Positions 1 to 7,708 are shown, counted from the first letter of the stretch. The stretch: 46,085 nt of DNA from Opitutales bacterium (GCA_021772515.1 JAJFLU010000029.1:1-46085); one strand, 5' to 3'. Made by a program: numbers and translations. Notes: generated by a model from the sequence alone, not told the origin.

Positions 1-1
1 G

Positions 2-520
2 GGCTTCCTGTTACAGACCCGCCAGATCAAAAAAATGATCTCCTCTTATGTGGGTTAGAACAAGGAGTTTGAGCGTCAGTTTCTGTCCGGCGAATTAGAG
101 CTTGAATTTAACCCTCAGGGCACGCTGGCTGAGCGCTGTCGTGCAGGCGGCGCCGGCATTCCAGGGTTCTACACCAAAACCGGCGTTGGTACGGTCATCG
201 CGGAGGGTAAGGAACATAAGGAATTTAACGGCGAGACATATATTCTTGAAACCGGTCTCGTTTCAGATCTATCCATTGTAAAAGCCTGGAAAGGCGATGA
301 ACAGGGCAATCTCGTTTTTCGGAAAACCGCGCGGAACTTTAATCCGATGATGGCGTCTGCGGGCAAAACCACTGTTGCGGAAGTTGAGGAGATCGTGCCG
401 CTGGGAAGTCTTGATCCTGATTGTATTCATACGCCAGGGATTTTCGTTCAACGGATTTTGGAGGCGAAACATGAAAAGCGCATTGAGCAGCGCACGGTTC
501 GTGAACGGGAGAGCGCATAA
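2..520 (+). pseudogene. 3-oxoacid CoA-transferase subunit A, partial, with in-frame stop
   Basis: C-terminal two thirds of the alpha subunit of a succinyl-CoA:3-ketoacid (acetoacetate) CoA-transferase, which moves CoA between succinyl-CoA and acetoacetate. The reading frame begins before the window. Family landmarks seen are SSYVG, FERQFLSGELE, GTLAERCRAGGAGIPGFYT and the C-terminal PGIFVQRI. At 56-58 a TAG stop stands where the family has Glu (the usual motif is SYVGEN; here SYVG-stop-N), so a single GAG-to-TAG change breaks an otherwise intact frame. No other damage is visible, so the change is recent, suppressed or a sequencing error. The stop TAA at 518-520 overlaps by one base the ATG of subunit B, the usual translationally coupled pair. 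Family assignment is sure; functional state is not. Confidence 0.85.
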
Positions 521-1170
521 TGACTGATATCGCTGGATGGAACCGCAATCAGATGGCGGCGCGCGCCGCACAAGAACTCGAAGACGGGTTTTACGTCAAT
601 CTTGGCATCGGTATCCCGACCCTTGTCGCCAATTACATCGATCAAGATATTGACGTTACGCTGCAGTCGGAAAATGGCATGCTCGGCATGGGGCCGTTTC
701 CTTATGATGATGAAGTTGATCCTGATCTGATCAATGCCGGCAAGCAAACGATCACGGAATTGCGCCGGACGTCATATTTTTCTTCCGCCGATTCATTCGG
801 GATGATCCGCGGCGGGCCTATTGATTTGTCTGTTTTGGGCGCCATGGAAGTATCCGAAAAAGGCGATCTCGCCAATTGGATGATCCCCGGCAAAATGGTC
901 AAAGGCATGGGCGGCGCCATGGATCTTGTGGCGGGCGTTAAGCGCGTTGTAGTTGTGATGGATCATGCATCAAAAGCCGGTGCGCCAAAATTGCTGCATG
1001 AATGTTCTTTGCCGCTTACGGGGCAAAAAGTTGTCGATATGGTCATCACCAATCTCGGGGTCTTCAAGATTGACACCGAAAAAGGTATGACGTTGATCGA
1101 GCTGGCGCCCGGCGTCAGTGTCGAAGATGTCAAAGCGCTGACGCAGGCGGATTTTGAAGTTGCCGTTTAG
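520..1170 (+). CDS. 3-oxoacid CoA-transferase subunit B
   Basis: Beta subunit (216 residues, normal family length) of succinyl-CoA:acetoacetate CoA-transferase, a cytoplasmic enzyme of ketone-body and short-chain acid use. The catalytic glutamate is in the motif SENGMLG (Glu51), which forms the glutamyl-CoA thioester in this family. The N-terminal GFYVNLGIGIPTLV and the later MDLVAGVKRVVVVMDH are typical. It starts at the ATG overlapping the stop of subunit A (TAATG), so the two are co-translated. If the stop in subunit A is real, this subunit would lack its partner. Confidence 0.95.
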   Translation: MTDIAGWNRNQMAARAAQELEDGFYVNLGIGIPTLVANYIDQDIDVTLQSENGMLGMGPFPYDDEVDPDLINAGKQTITELRRTSYFSSADSFGMIRGGPIDLSVLGAMEVSEKGDLANWMIPGKMVKGMGGAMDLVAGVKRVVVVMDHASKAGAPKLLHECSLPLTGQKVVDMVITNLGVFKIDTEKGMTLIELAPGVSVEDVKALTQADFEVAV

Positions 1171-1202
1171 AAAAAGCTAAAACTGGTTGAGGGATTTCTT
1201 CT

Positions 1203-1949
1203 TTAAGAAGCCGCGACCTTTATTTTTCCTGAAGGTTGGCGGCTGTCCTCATGCATTGGGGCATGCTTGATATGGACAATGCACTTTAACACATGATCAA
1301 GTGCTTTTCGGTCGCCACTGAGGGTCATACGCGCCTTTGCTTCATCGACGGATAATTCACATCGCATCGCCTGCAGTATGGTGGCAACATCGGCCGATAT
1401 TTTTGCATCGGCCGGCGTGTCGGCGCCGCGGTGGGCGGTCATTTCACCGTTCATATAATAGAGGGTGTAAGGAAGGTCATCGATCAGAATATGAGCGACA
1501 TAGTTCAAGTCTGGATCATGCGCATCAGCGGCGAAAAGCTCTATCGCGAGGGCGACAGAGTCTGGCTGTAAGTCGTTAGAATATATGCAATCGCGAGCAA
1601 GCGACGCTTCCGGTCGCTCCATAAAGTAATTGATTGACCAGCACATGAGTTGGCGAATGGCCGGACGAAGACGCTCGCCAGTTGCCGAGAGGCGGTAGCG
1701 TGATCCGGCCTCGCCAGGTTTTGGCGCGACAATCAGACCAGCGCTGTCGAGTTCTTTGAGCCTTTTGGAAAGAAGGTTGGCGCCAATGCCCGGTAGCCCT
1801 GATTGCAAGTCACCAAACCGTTGAGGCCCCAAAAAAAGATCCCGCAAAATCAGGAACGTCCAGCGCTCACCCAAGATATCTAGGGCGTGGGCCAGAATGC
1901 AGTCCTGATTATAGGTTCGGGTCATTGGCTTCCTTTGCGGCTGATTCAT
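1203..1949 (-). CDS. HxlR-family transcriptional regulator with C-terminal SCP2-like domain
   Basis: DNA-binding regulator of 248 residues. Residues about 15-105 form the HxlR winged helix: CILAHALDILGERWTFLILRD, then RFGDLQSGLPGIGANLLSKRLKEL as recognition region and a wing ending GSRYRLSATG. The remaining 140 residues resemble the sterol-carrier-like domain often attached to this subgroup, which may sense a small molecule (inference). The start was set at the ATG at 1949 because GGTGAGAGA lies directly upstream; an in-frame start at 2009 lacks such a site. It converges with the CoA-transferase operon. An inverted repeat at 2011-2029 lies in the gap to the next gene and is a possible operator. 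Confidence 0.88.
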   Translation of the reverse strand: MNQPQRKPMTRTYNQDCILAHALDILGERWTFLILRDLFLGPQRFGDLQSGLPGIGANLLSKRLKELDSAGLIVAPKPGEAGSRYRLSATGERLRPAIRQLMCWSINYFMERPEASLARDCIYSNDLQPDSVALAIELFAADAHDPDLNYVAHILIDDLPYTLYYMNGEMTAHRGADTPADAKISADVATILQAMRCELSVDEAKARMTLSGDRKALDHVLKCIVHIKHAPMHEDSRQPSGKIKVAAS

Positions 1950-2010
1950 TCTCTCACCTGTAGTGCTACTGCATTTTTCATCAAATTGTCGTATCCGAAG
2001 AAAAATCATT

Positions 2011-2038
2011 AATACTATGATAAAGTATTTGACACTTT
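2011..2038. promoter_or_regulatory. Candidate HxlR operator overlapping a -35 box
   Basis: Two overlapping inverted repeats are seen: AATACT-N7-AGTATT (2011-2029) and AAAGT-N7-ACTTT (2022-2038). A perfect TTGACA (2029-2034) sits inside them and could be the -35 element for the plus-strand gene at 2138; a weak -10 (TAAAAG, 2051-2056) follows at 16 bases. Binding by the adjacent HxlR protein is inference. Confidence 0.45.
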
Positions 2039-2137
2039 AAAAATATATAGTAAAAGTTATCAAATAGTCAAATGGCGCTCTAAAAAGGCAAATCTTTAAC
2101 AGCCAAGTCGCCAAGGACAGAAAAAGGAGAAACCCTG

Positions 2138-2422
2138 ATGAATGTACGTTTTTTGAGCGGATTTATTGCTACAGCAGCCGTTTTCGCCACTTTCCCTGCG
2201 CACGCGACCGACTGGAGCAAACAGATGAATATCTGTGCCGCCGCGGTCCAGGCTGAAGGATTGGCCGCTGAAGGCGATTATTTAGTGAATTTTGTGGATG
2301 CGCGTGGCTCGCGCGTTAAGCGTCTCACCATCACTCTTACCCCGAATGATGGCGGAGACACCATGACGGCGACGTGCAATATTAAGCGCGGCGAAGTCAC
2401 CGAGGTCGTTTTAACGAGCTAG
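2138..2422 (+). CDS. Small secreted protein of unknown function
   Basis: A 94-residue protein with a Sec signal peptide (hydrophobic GFIATAAVFATF, cleavage after AHA near residue 23), giving a mature periplasmic protein of about 70 residues. The mature part has two cysteines (ICAA and ATCNI) that could form a disulfide, and alternating beta-strand-like stretches. AAGGAGAAACCCTG precedes the ATG, a strong ribosome-binding site. It is followed by a clear terminator, so it is a single-gene transcript, probably controlled from the shared gap with the HxlR gene. I do not recognise the family. Confidence 0.75.
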   Translation: MNVRFLSGFIATAAVFATFPAHATDWSKQMNICAAAVQAEGLAAEGDYLVNFVDARGSRVKRLTITLTPNDGGDTMTATCNIKRGEVTEVVLTS

Positions 2423-2451
2423 CGGCTTCACCTATACTCCCTGAAACTGAC

Positions 2452-2477
2452 ACGCCCGCTTCGGCGGGCGTTTTTTT
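2452..2477 (+). terminator. Rho-independent terminator
   Basis: ACGCCCGC / GCGGGCGT stem with a four-base loop (TTCG), followed by seven T residues. It lies about 30 bases after the stop of the small secreted protein gene. Confidence 0.9.
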
Positions 2478-2827
2478 GTTCAGCGTTCAAAAATCAGCAG
2501 CCACTCGGTAGCGCCTCAGGTTGAACTCCATTGGCTGGTTACAGCGACAACTCGGTTCCTGCTCCTTTGAGGGGAGCAGCAAAACGCGGCCCATTTCAGC
2601 CGTTCAACATGCAGCGATTGAACGGCTGATTTTGGACGTAAACGGATTAACAACTTCGCTCACCATTTTTCCGTTACTATCCAGAGCCAAAGCTTTACCA
2701 GGGCGAGGTCTGGTCTCAAAAGCGCCACGAGCGGTCATTCAGCAACTGTTATTTGGGCGTTACAGTGCAACAGGTTCTGATGAATATGTGCCCGCTCAGT
2801 ATAATGCGCCTAGCCGTGAGATTTCGA
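2478..2827. other. 350-base stretch without a recognisable gene; strong hairpin inside
   Basis: No frame here has convincing coding features. A TTG-started frame at 2521-2847 runs into the end of the cupin gene and has no family resemblance. The one notable element is a perfect 12-base inverted repeat at 2596-2607 and 2618-2629 (TCAGCCGTTCAA / TTGAACGGCTGA, ten-base loop). It has no long T-run on either side, so a terminator role is uncertain. Confidence 0.6.
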
Positions 2828-3262
2828 TTAACCGCCCGACAGAATGAAATCACGGGGCCCGTGTTGATGAATTAGGATGAGACAATCTTCAGGTCCCTCA
2901 CAGCGATCACCGTGGTCTTCCTTTCCAGATTGAAAAGTGTAACCTCCGGGCGCTAATGATCTGTCGTCGTTTCCGTCGAAAGTGTGAACCCAGTTTCCTT
3001 GAATAGTCACGCCATGATAATCGGACGTATGGCTGTGCTCTGGGGCCGCATGTCCGGCCTCAATTTTCACAATCATTCCATAATCATCTTGTGTCCAATC
3101 GCCCCATGCCAGCGCAAAGTATAAACCGGGACCTCCTTGTTCCCAGACCAGATCATCAACAGAACGACTCAATTGTTCGTTCGCCATGGCAGTATTAGCA
3201 ATCATAAAACTAAATGTGGCCGCCATAATGGCGCACCAGTTATTTTTCGAAGTGAAGGTCAC
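2828..3262 (-). CDS. Secreted cupin-domain protein
   Basis: A 144-residue exported protein. The N-terminus is a Sec signal peptide (WCAIMAATFSFMIANTAMA) and the rest is a single small beta-barrel cupin. The putative metal-binding part is GHAAPEHSHTSDYHGVTIQG, with a His-x-His pair and a further His. GTG at 3262 was chosen as start because CAGGAG lies seven bases upstream; a longer frame up to 3388 would bury the signal peptide and run into the LysR promoter. It is divergent from the LysR gene at 3391, the classic arrangement for a target of that regulator. The substrate is not evident. Confidence 0.78.
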   Translation of the reverse strand: MTFTSKNNWCAIMAATFSFMIANTAMANEQLSRSVDDLVWEQGGPGLYFALAWGDWTQDDYGMIVKIEAGHAAPEHSHTSDYHGVTIQGNWVHTFDGNDDRSLAPGGYTFQSGKEDHGDRCEGPEDCLILIHQHGPRDFILSGG

Positions 3263-3374
3263 GTTTTTCTCCTGAATTGGTTTTGGCGGCTGGTTATCCA
3301 ACCGGGCGGCTTGCCAGATCGTCATATGATCTATTCCTGTAGTGATAAAAATATCTGGTTTGGCACAAGATTTA

Positions 3375-3387
3375 TGCATAATATGCA
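3375..3387. promoter_or_regulatory. LysR-type T-N11-A operator
   Basis: TGCATA-A-TATGCA is a perfect 13-base inverted repeat that fits the T-N11-A LysR box exactly. It lies between the divergent cupin and LysR genes and ends three bases before the LysR ATG, so the regulator bound here would block its own start region. The binding is inferred from position and symmetry. Confidence 0.6.
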
Positions 3388-3390
3388 CAA

Positions 3391-4290
3391 ATGAGCGAGC
3401 TTTCGAATTTGCAGCTATTTGCGCGTGTCGCCCAGGAAGGAAGCTTTTCTGCGGCTGCGCGTTTCCTCGGCGTCACGCCTTCCTCGGTTTCCCGGCAAGT
3501 GTCCCAATTAGAAGGTGAACTTGGCACACGCCTGTTTCACCGAACGACGCGCAAACAGAGCCTCACCGAGGCAGGCGAGATTTATTTTCGACACGCCCGT
3601 CGTATCGTTGTGGATGTTGAAGAGGCGCGGTTGGCCGTGGGCCGACTTGCAGACACACCGCGAGGCAGCCTGCATTTAACAGTCGAACCAGACTTTGCAC
3701 TTGCGTACATCGCACCGATCCTGCCGGGTTTCGTAGAACGCTATCCCGAGATACAGCTGCGCCTTTCCATGAGTGCGGGCTTCATGGATCTTGTCGATAG
3801 TGGAATTGACCTGGCTATTCGCTTCGGCCATCTCGACGACTCTAGTCTGGTCGCTCGGAAGATCGCTCTCAGCCGTTCGCTGATTTGCGCCAGCCCGGCA
3901 TATTTAGCGAAGCATGGCGCGCCCATGCATCCCAACGATCTTGAAACGCACAGTTGCCTTTCATACCGAACAAAGCCGGGGGAAAACTATTGGCGTTTTG
4001 AACTGCCCCAAGGTTTGCTCGACGTACCTATATCTGGCTGCATCAACGCAAACAGTCTTTTTTTCTTGCGTGACGGCGCCCTTGCCGGTTTGGGAATCAT
4101 CATGATTCCCATCTGGATGGTTCGCAATGAACTGAAAAACGGAAATCTCGTTCCAGTGCTCGAAGACATTGCCTTGGCGCCGCCCAGCACACCAATCAAC
4201 GCTGTCTTTGCACATAACCGACACTTGGCGCCAAAGGTTCGTGCGTTTGTCGATTTTCTCGTGGAACAGATGGAAACAATAGAATTCTAG
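3391..4290 (+). CDS. LysR-family transcriptional regulator
   Basis: A 299-residue LysR-type regulator of normal length. Residues 1-60 are the winged helix-turn-helix (LQLFARVAQEGSFSAAARFL, then TPSSVSRQVSQLEGELGTRLFHRTTR), followed by a linker helix and the periplasmic-binding-like effector domain (GSLHLTVEPDFALAYIAPIL; IDLAIRFGHLDDSSLVARKI). This effector domain resembles the DsdC/YafC-like group. The ATG at 3391 matches the normal LysR N-terminus but has no Shine-Dalgarno sequence, and a palindromic operator ends three bases before it, so the message may be leaderless or nearly so. The probable target is the divergent cupin gene. Confidence 0.95.
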   Translation: MSELSNLQLFARVAQEGSFSAAARFLGVTPSSVSRQVSQLEGELGTRLFHRTTRKQSLTEAGEIYFRHARRIVVDVEEARLAVGRLADTPRGSLHLTVEPDFALAYIAPILPGFVERYPEIQLRLSMSAGFMDLVDSGIDLAIRFGHLDDSSLVARKIALSRSLICASPAYLAKHGAPMHPNDLETHSCLSYRTKPGENYWRFELPQGLLDVPISGCINANSLFFLRDGALAGLGIIMIPIWMVRNELKNGNLVPVLEDIALAPPSTPINAVFAHNRHLAPKVRAFVDFLVEQMETIEF

Positions 4291-4694
4291 CTGGTCGCAT
4301 TTCAAACTTGCGGATCGGCTATGTCTGAAAACCCACAGGAAAAACCATTCAATGGCAACGAGCTGTGCGACCGTGATTGGCGCCTTCGCCGACAATGAGT
4401 TCGAATGGCTCGACCGCGCCATGGATGAATTGATGCAGATGGCGGACACATTTTGCGGCGCCGGCGCGGCGGTGTTTTCATCAATTTAACACCGCGATCG
4501 GCGAAACGGTTTTGACACCGTGCAAAATTGGCCGGAGCGCCGGGCGAAAAAGCGGCTTTCGGTTTTTCGCCCCCGACCGCGAAGGCGGTCAAGATTTTAG
4601 TGAGCGCGCCTTCGCGCGCGGGCGGCGCGCAGCACAGAATCCAGATCATCTGGTGATTCCATTTAATCGCCCGATGATCTAGGGTCGGCGGGCT
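4291..4694. other. 404-base gap between LysR gene and tRNA-Arg
   Basis: No convincing gene. A 45-codon frame at 4352-4489 (MATSCATVIGAFADNEFEWL...) has an AGGA about ten bases upstream and could be a small protein, but nothing supports it further. Two small GC hairpins stand in a row: GACCGC-GAAG-GCGGTC (4575-4590) and GCGCG-CCTT-CGCGC (4604-4617). Apparent minus-strand coding across the tRNA (MASPTGFEPVTPRL...) is the usual false frame read through a tRNA complement. Confidence 0.5.
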
Positions 4695-4771
4695 GTCCCC
4701 GTAGCTCAGTAGGATAGAGCACCAGATTCCTAATCTGGGGGTCACAGGTTCGAATCCTGTCGGGGACGCCA
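4695..4771 (+). tRNA. tRNA-Arg (anticodon CCT)
   Basis: A 77-base cloverleaf. The acceptor stem is GTCCCCG / CGGGGAC with G discriminator and encoded CCA (4769-4771). The D arm is GCTCAGTAGGATAGAGC. The anticodon stem CCAGA / TCTGG encloses TTCCTAA, giving anticodon CCT. The T arm is ACAGG-TTCGAAT-CCTGT. It reads the AGG arginine codon. No integrase gene or repeated tRNA 3' end is visible downstream. Confidence 0.97.
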
Positions 4772-4781
4772 CCTTCCAATT

Positions 4782-4856
4782 GCTTGAAGCTTTAGTCTGT
4801 TTTCAACCACTAATGAATCGAAGGAGTACTCGGACCTGCAATGACTGTGATTGGCC
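4782..4856 (+). repeat. Dispersed intergenic repeat, copy A (partial)
   Basis: Shares the distal half of copies B and C: GCTTGAAGCTT, then TGTTTTCAA.CAC.A.TGAA, then GAGTACTCGG and GACTGTGATTGGC. It begins eleven bases after the tRNA and lacks the conserved 36-base head seen in the other copies. The copies are degenerate and all lie between genes. Confidence 0.55.
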
Positions 4857-4890
4857 TATCGCGGACAATCGCGTAAACATTTTGCGACGG

Positions 4891-6243
4891 CTAGGGATAT
4901 TCGACGCGCAGGCTCGTGATAAATCCGGCGAGCCAGTGCGTCATGGCGCGATAGCCGCTCGGATGGGTCAGCGTCGATCCCGTCGCGTTCGTGCATTCGA
5001 AACAATCGGAACGCATGGCGATACCGATGGCATAGGGCCCATTGTTGTGTGAGCCCACGTAATTCAGATACGCTGGTGAGCCGCTGTGCCCGCCGCTCAT
5101 GTCACAACTGATGCGAAAAAAGGCGGGCGCGCTGGCGTGATAAAAATCGAAGCCGGTTGCATTGCACGGGCTGAGTTGACCATAGGCTTGGCTCATTTCG
5201 TAATCCGCCGGGCGGTTGGACCACCAGGACGCCGGATAGCCGTCATTTCGAATGACATTATTTTGCTCAATGTAATTCGGCCCCGGGATCCAATACCCCA
5301 TCCATCCGGGCACGCCGTTGGGTGAGGCGTCCCATGCATCGTCGGCGAGGAGAACAATCGCCCAGTCATGTTGCGAACACGGGTCGTGACGTCGGTCCGG
5401 CGGGCAGTTGTTGGCGGCCCAGTGATAGGAATACCAGTAGCCGACGCTTTGCGCAGCGCCAAAAGGTTCAAGCGCGCCGGAGCGCCGGGCGCGGTAGGTA
5501 TGCATCGTAAAGCTAAAATCCGTCGGCACCACGCAATGGGCGGCGGTCAGCACCAGCCGGCGCCCGATCAAGGCGCCGGAACAATTGCCGTTGAGATCAC
5601 CGATCCGCATCAACGCATAATGATTGATTGGAAAGAACGCACTAATGGGTTTTTTGATACGATTGTCGACGCCGTCCGACCAGCCGACGCGCTGAAAGTT
5701 CGGGTTCGGATGATCTTTTTCTGCACCCACGCCGAAGCCGGTTGCATCAAGGAGGCCGCGTTCAAGGGCGGGCGTAAGCATTGCGGTCAACGCTTTGCCG
5801 GAATATTGACTGAAGACTTCGCCGCCGTTGCTGACGAAGATGACGGCGTCATCGCCGCCGGGGCGAGGTTTAAGTCCCGCTTCGCTAACCGCGGCCCTGA
5901 TCATCGCAGCGTGTGCAAGACCGGCGCGTCCTGCAGCGGTTTTGCGCAGATCGGCCGGCGCTCGTCCCAGTTCGAGCGTTTCAGCGGCGACAGCGGGGCC
6001 GACGTCGCCCAGGCGTATGGTTTTCGTTGCGCGCGCCGATGCGATGCCGGCGACGCGCTCGTGCTCGCTCTTGCGCGTTTCGGCCGGGTCCATGCGCAGG
6101 CCCTGCACGCTGGCATCGATCCCTGTACCGGTTGAAGGCGCCGCAGGATCATATGCGCAGCCGACAAGGGCAAGGCTGCCCACAATAAGGACGGCACTGG
6201 CGCGTGAGAATGCGCGGCGAAATAGTGTGAGTGCGTTGGTCAT
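4891..6243 (-). CDS. Trypsin-like (V8-type) serine protease, lipoprotein
   Basis: A 450-residue secreted protease anchored as a lipoprotein: the signal is followed by the lipobox LALVGC with Cys29. Residues about 200-440 are an S1-type chymotrypsin fold with the full triad: His236 in LTAAHC, Asp293 in HDWAIVLL and Ser387 in GGHSGSP. The Ser motif GHSGSP instead of GDSGGP and the overall layout resemble the glutamyl endopeptidase/V8 branch. The 170 residues between lipobox and catalytic domain are Ala/Arg-rich and may be a propeptide or spacer. Several cysteine pairs (NNCPPDRRHDPC, SDCFEC) suggest disulfides. GGGGAGAG precedes the ATG. It is a single gene, with a dispersed repeat on either side. 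Confidence 0.9.
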   Translation of the reverse strand: MTNALTLFRRAFSRASAVLIVGSLALVGCAYDPAAPSTGTGIDASVQGLRMDPAETRKSEHERVAGIASARATKTIRLGDVGPAVAAETLELGRAPADLRKTAAGRAGLAHAAMIRAAVSEAGLKPRPGGDDAVIFVSNGGEVFSQYSGKALTAMLTPALERGLLDATGFGVGAEKDHPNPNFQRVGWSDGVDNRIKKPISAFFPINHYALMRIGDLNGNCSGALIGRRLVLTAAHCVVPTDFSFTMHTYRARRSGALEPFGAAQSVGYWYSYHWAANNCPPDRRHDPCSQHDWAIVLLADDAWDASPNGVPGWMGYWIPGPNYIEQNNVIRNDGYPASWWSNRPADYEMSQAYGQLSPCNATGFDFYHASAPAFFRISCDMSGGHSGSPAYLNYVGSHNNGPYAIGIAMRSDCFECTNATGSTLTHPSGYRAMTHWLAGFITSLRVEYP

Positions 6244-6478
6244 TGGCGTCTCTCCCCAGAAACAAGCGGGCCCCGAACGCCAAACAAATTGTTCCGCGGC
6301 CGGCCCGCGGTTATGCGATCGAGCTTAACAGCATTAAGCGTGCTGCGCTACGTCAACCGCCAAAAGGGTGCAGTTTCCCGATTGTGCACGCCGCGATAAA
6401 TGGACAATCATTGCAACTTAGGTTTGGCGAAGCCGAGCAACTATGCCGGTTTTCTTGCCCTCTTCGCCGCATTGCCGA

Positions 6479-6596
6479 CCAGTACTGTTTTTCGCTCGCT
6501 CCGGTACGCCATCTTTAAATCACTGAAGAGATAAAGTTTTTTCGATCACCATTGAATTGAGCAAGTACTCAAAAGCCGACTGGCTGTAACTGGCCC
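6479..6596 (+). repeat. Dispersed intergenic repeat, copy B
   Basis: The head 6479-6514 matches copy C in 34 of 36 bases (CCAGTACTGTTTTTC followed by CGCTCCGGTACGCCATCT). The tail has CGATCACCATTGAA, AGTACTC and CCGACTGGCTGTAACTGGC. The middle is diverged. It lies upstream of the SRPBCC/ArsR operon. The rest of the 500-base gap (6244-6478 and 6597-6670) holds nothing I recognise. Confidence 0.65.
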
Positions 6597-6675
6597 ATTT
6601 TTGACGTTCATCCGACCCGCGGCGATTGTCGTTTTGGTCCGGCCTCTGAGCAAGATGTTATTTGCGCGTTGTTAG

Positions 6676-6711
6676 AGTGAGAACGTATTGAATATTAGCT
6701 CTCACTAATAT
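6676..6711. promoter_or_regulatory. Candidate ArsR operator
   Basis: Two interlocked inverted repeats lie 33-68 bases before the SRPBCC start. One is ATATTAG-CTCTCA-CTAATAT (6692-6711, perfect 7-base arms); the other is AGTGAGA (6676-6682) with TCTCACT (6700-6706). The 7-6-7 repeat resembles the size of ArsR-family operators. The downstream operon encodes an ArsR-type protein, so autoregulation is the simplest reading. Confidence 0.55.
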
Positions 6712-6743
6712 AAGAAAGACCTGAAGTAATTGAAAGGCGCGAA

Positions 6744-7379
6744 ATGGACTACAGCAACGCATTTGGGATGAATTATCGAGAGGTTAAAGATGCGACGCGC
6801 GACGGCCAGCCTGCCCGTATCGTGAGAGGCTTTCGCACCTATGGGACTGACCTCGACGATCTCTGGGATGCGTTGACGAACATCGAGCGCATTCCCCGCT
6901 GGTTCGCGCCGATTACCGGAGATTTAAAGCTCGGCGGGCGATATCAACTGAAAGAAAATGCACAGGGCGAAATCACGCGCTGCGAGCCGCCCGAGGCGCT
7001 GGACGTTACCTGGGAATATGCCGGTAATGTGAGCTGGGTGACGGTGAGACTTGAGACTGATGGCGACGGCGCGCGCCTGACCCTTGAACACATCATGCTC
7101 AAAGACGAAGCCGGCGAAGCCCACTGGGAACAATATGGCCCAGGTGCGACGGGGGTTGGCTGGGACCTCTCTTTCTTTGGGTTAGCGCTTCACATCAAAA
7201 GCGGCGGTGTAGCAATCGATCTGGAGGCGACCGATGTATGGATGGGGTCGGACGCAGGAAAATCCTTCATTCGCGATTGCGCTGTCGCGTGGGGCGAGGC
7301 GCATGTCGCTGCCGGCGAGGCTACCGAAGCCGCGCGCACCATGGCGGAGCGAACGGCAAAATTCTATACCGGCGGATGA
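6744..7379 (+). CDS. SRPBCC (AHSA1/START-like) protein
   Basis: A 211-residue cytoplasmic protein of the Aha1-C-terminal-like SRPBCC superfamily, a helix-grip fold with a hydrophobic cavity. Signature stretches are DDLWDALTNIERIPRWFAPI, LKLGGRYQL, CEPPEALDVTWEY and GARLTLEHIM. It overlaps the ArsR gene by four bases (ATGA), so the two are translationally coupled. SRPBCC/ArsR pairs are common in Proteobacteria and Actinobacteria, usually with the regulator first; here the order is reversed. The ligand is unknown. Confidence 0.9.
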   Translation: MDYSNAFGMNYREVKDATRDGQPARIVRGFRTYGTDLDDLWDALTNIERIPRWFAPITGDLKLGGRYQLKENAQGEITRCEPPEALDVTWEYAGNVSWVTVRLETDGDGARLTLEHIMLKDEAGEAHWEQYGPGATGVGWDLSFFGLALHIKSGGVAIDLEATDVWMGSDAGKSFIRDCAVAWGEAHVAAGEATEAARTMAERTAKFYTGG

Positions 7380-7708
7380 TGCACGCCTTCGATATTCTGA
7401 GCGATCCCGTTCGCCGACGCATTCTCGAACTCCTATCCGAGCATGAGCTGTCTTCCGGCGAGGTTGTCGACGTCATTCGCGACGAATTTGGCATCACGCA
7501 GTCAGCCATATCTCAGCATCTTGGAATTCTTCGGGAGAACGGTTTCGCGACCGTAGCCGTCGATGGCGCCCGTCGTATCTATGCGCTCGACACGACGGGT
7601 CTGGAAGACATAGATCAATGGCTTGCGCCCTTTCGGCGGTTCTGGACGCCAAAATTCGAGGCGTTGGCGACTGAAGTCGCTCGCGGAAAACGGAAGCGAA
7701 GGAAGTGA
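7376..7708 (+). CDS. ArsR-family transcriptional regulator
   Basis: A 110-residue winged-helix repressor: FDILSDPVRRRILELL, then the recognition helix ITQSAISQHLGILRENGFA and the beta-wing VAVDGARRIYALD. It lacks the CxC metal site of true metal-sensing ArsR proteins, as expected for the SRPBCC-linked group. The start is the ATG at 7376 overlapping the SRPBCC stop. A longer frame from 7238 reads Arg-rich non-family sequence inside the upstream gene and was not used. It probably binds the inverted repeats at 6676-6711. Confidence 0.92.
   Translation: MMHAFDILSDPVRRRILELLSEHELSSGEVVDVIRDEFGITQSAISQHLGILRENGFATVAVDGARRIYALDTTGLEDIDQWLAPFRRFWTPKFEALATEVARGKRKRRK

Noticed and set aside
2588..2612. 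Short resemblance of GCCCATTT..G.CGTTCA to bases after repeat copy B (about 6592-6611)
   Set aside because: Too short and with no flanking similarity to count as a fourth repeat copy.
2521..2847. A 108-codon plus-strand frame
   Set aside because: TTG start without ribosome site, no family features, contains the 12-base hairpin and overlaps the end of the cupin gene.
4302..4772. A 156-codon minus-strand frame beginning MASPTGFEPVTPRL
   Set aside because: It starts in the complement of the tRNA-Arg gene; this peptide is the well-known artefact of reading a tRNA backwards.
4695..4860. Possible integration site at the tRNA-Arg 3' end
   Set aside because: tRNA-Arg(CCT) genes often host integrases, but no integrase gene and no second copy of the tRNA 3' end is seen within the window.
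5368..6328. Long plus-strand frames (up to 255 codons) opposite the serine protease
   Set aside because: Arg/Ala-rich shadows of a GC-rich gene; the minus-strand frame has a complete catalytic triad and lipobox.
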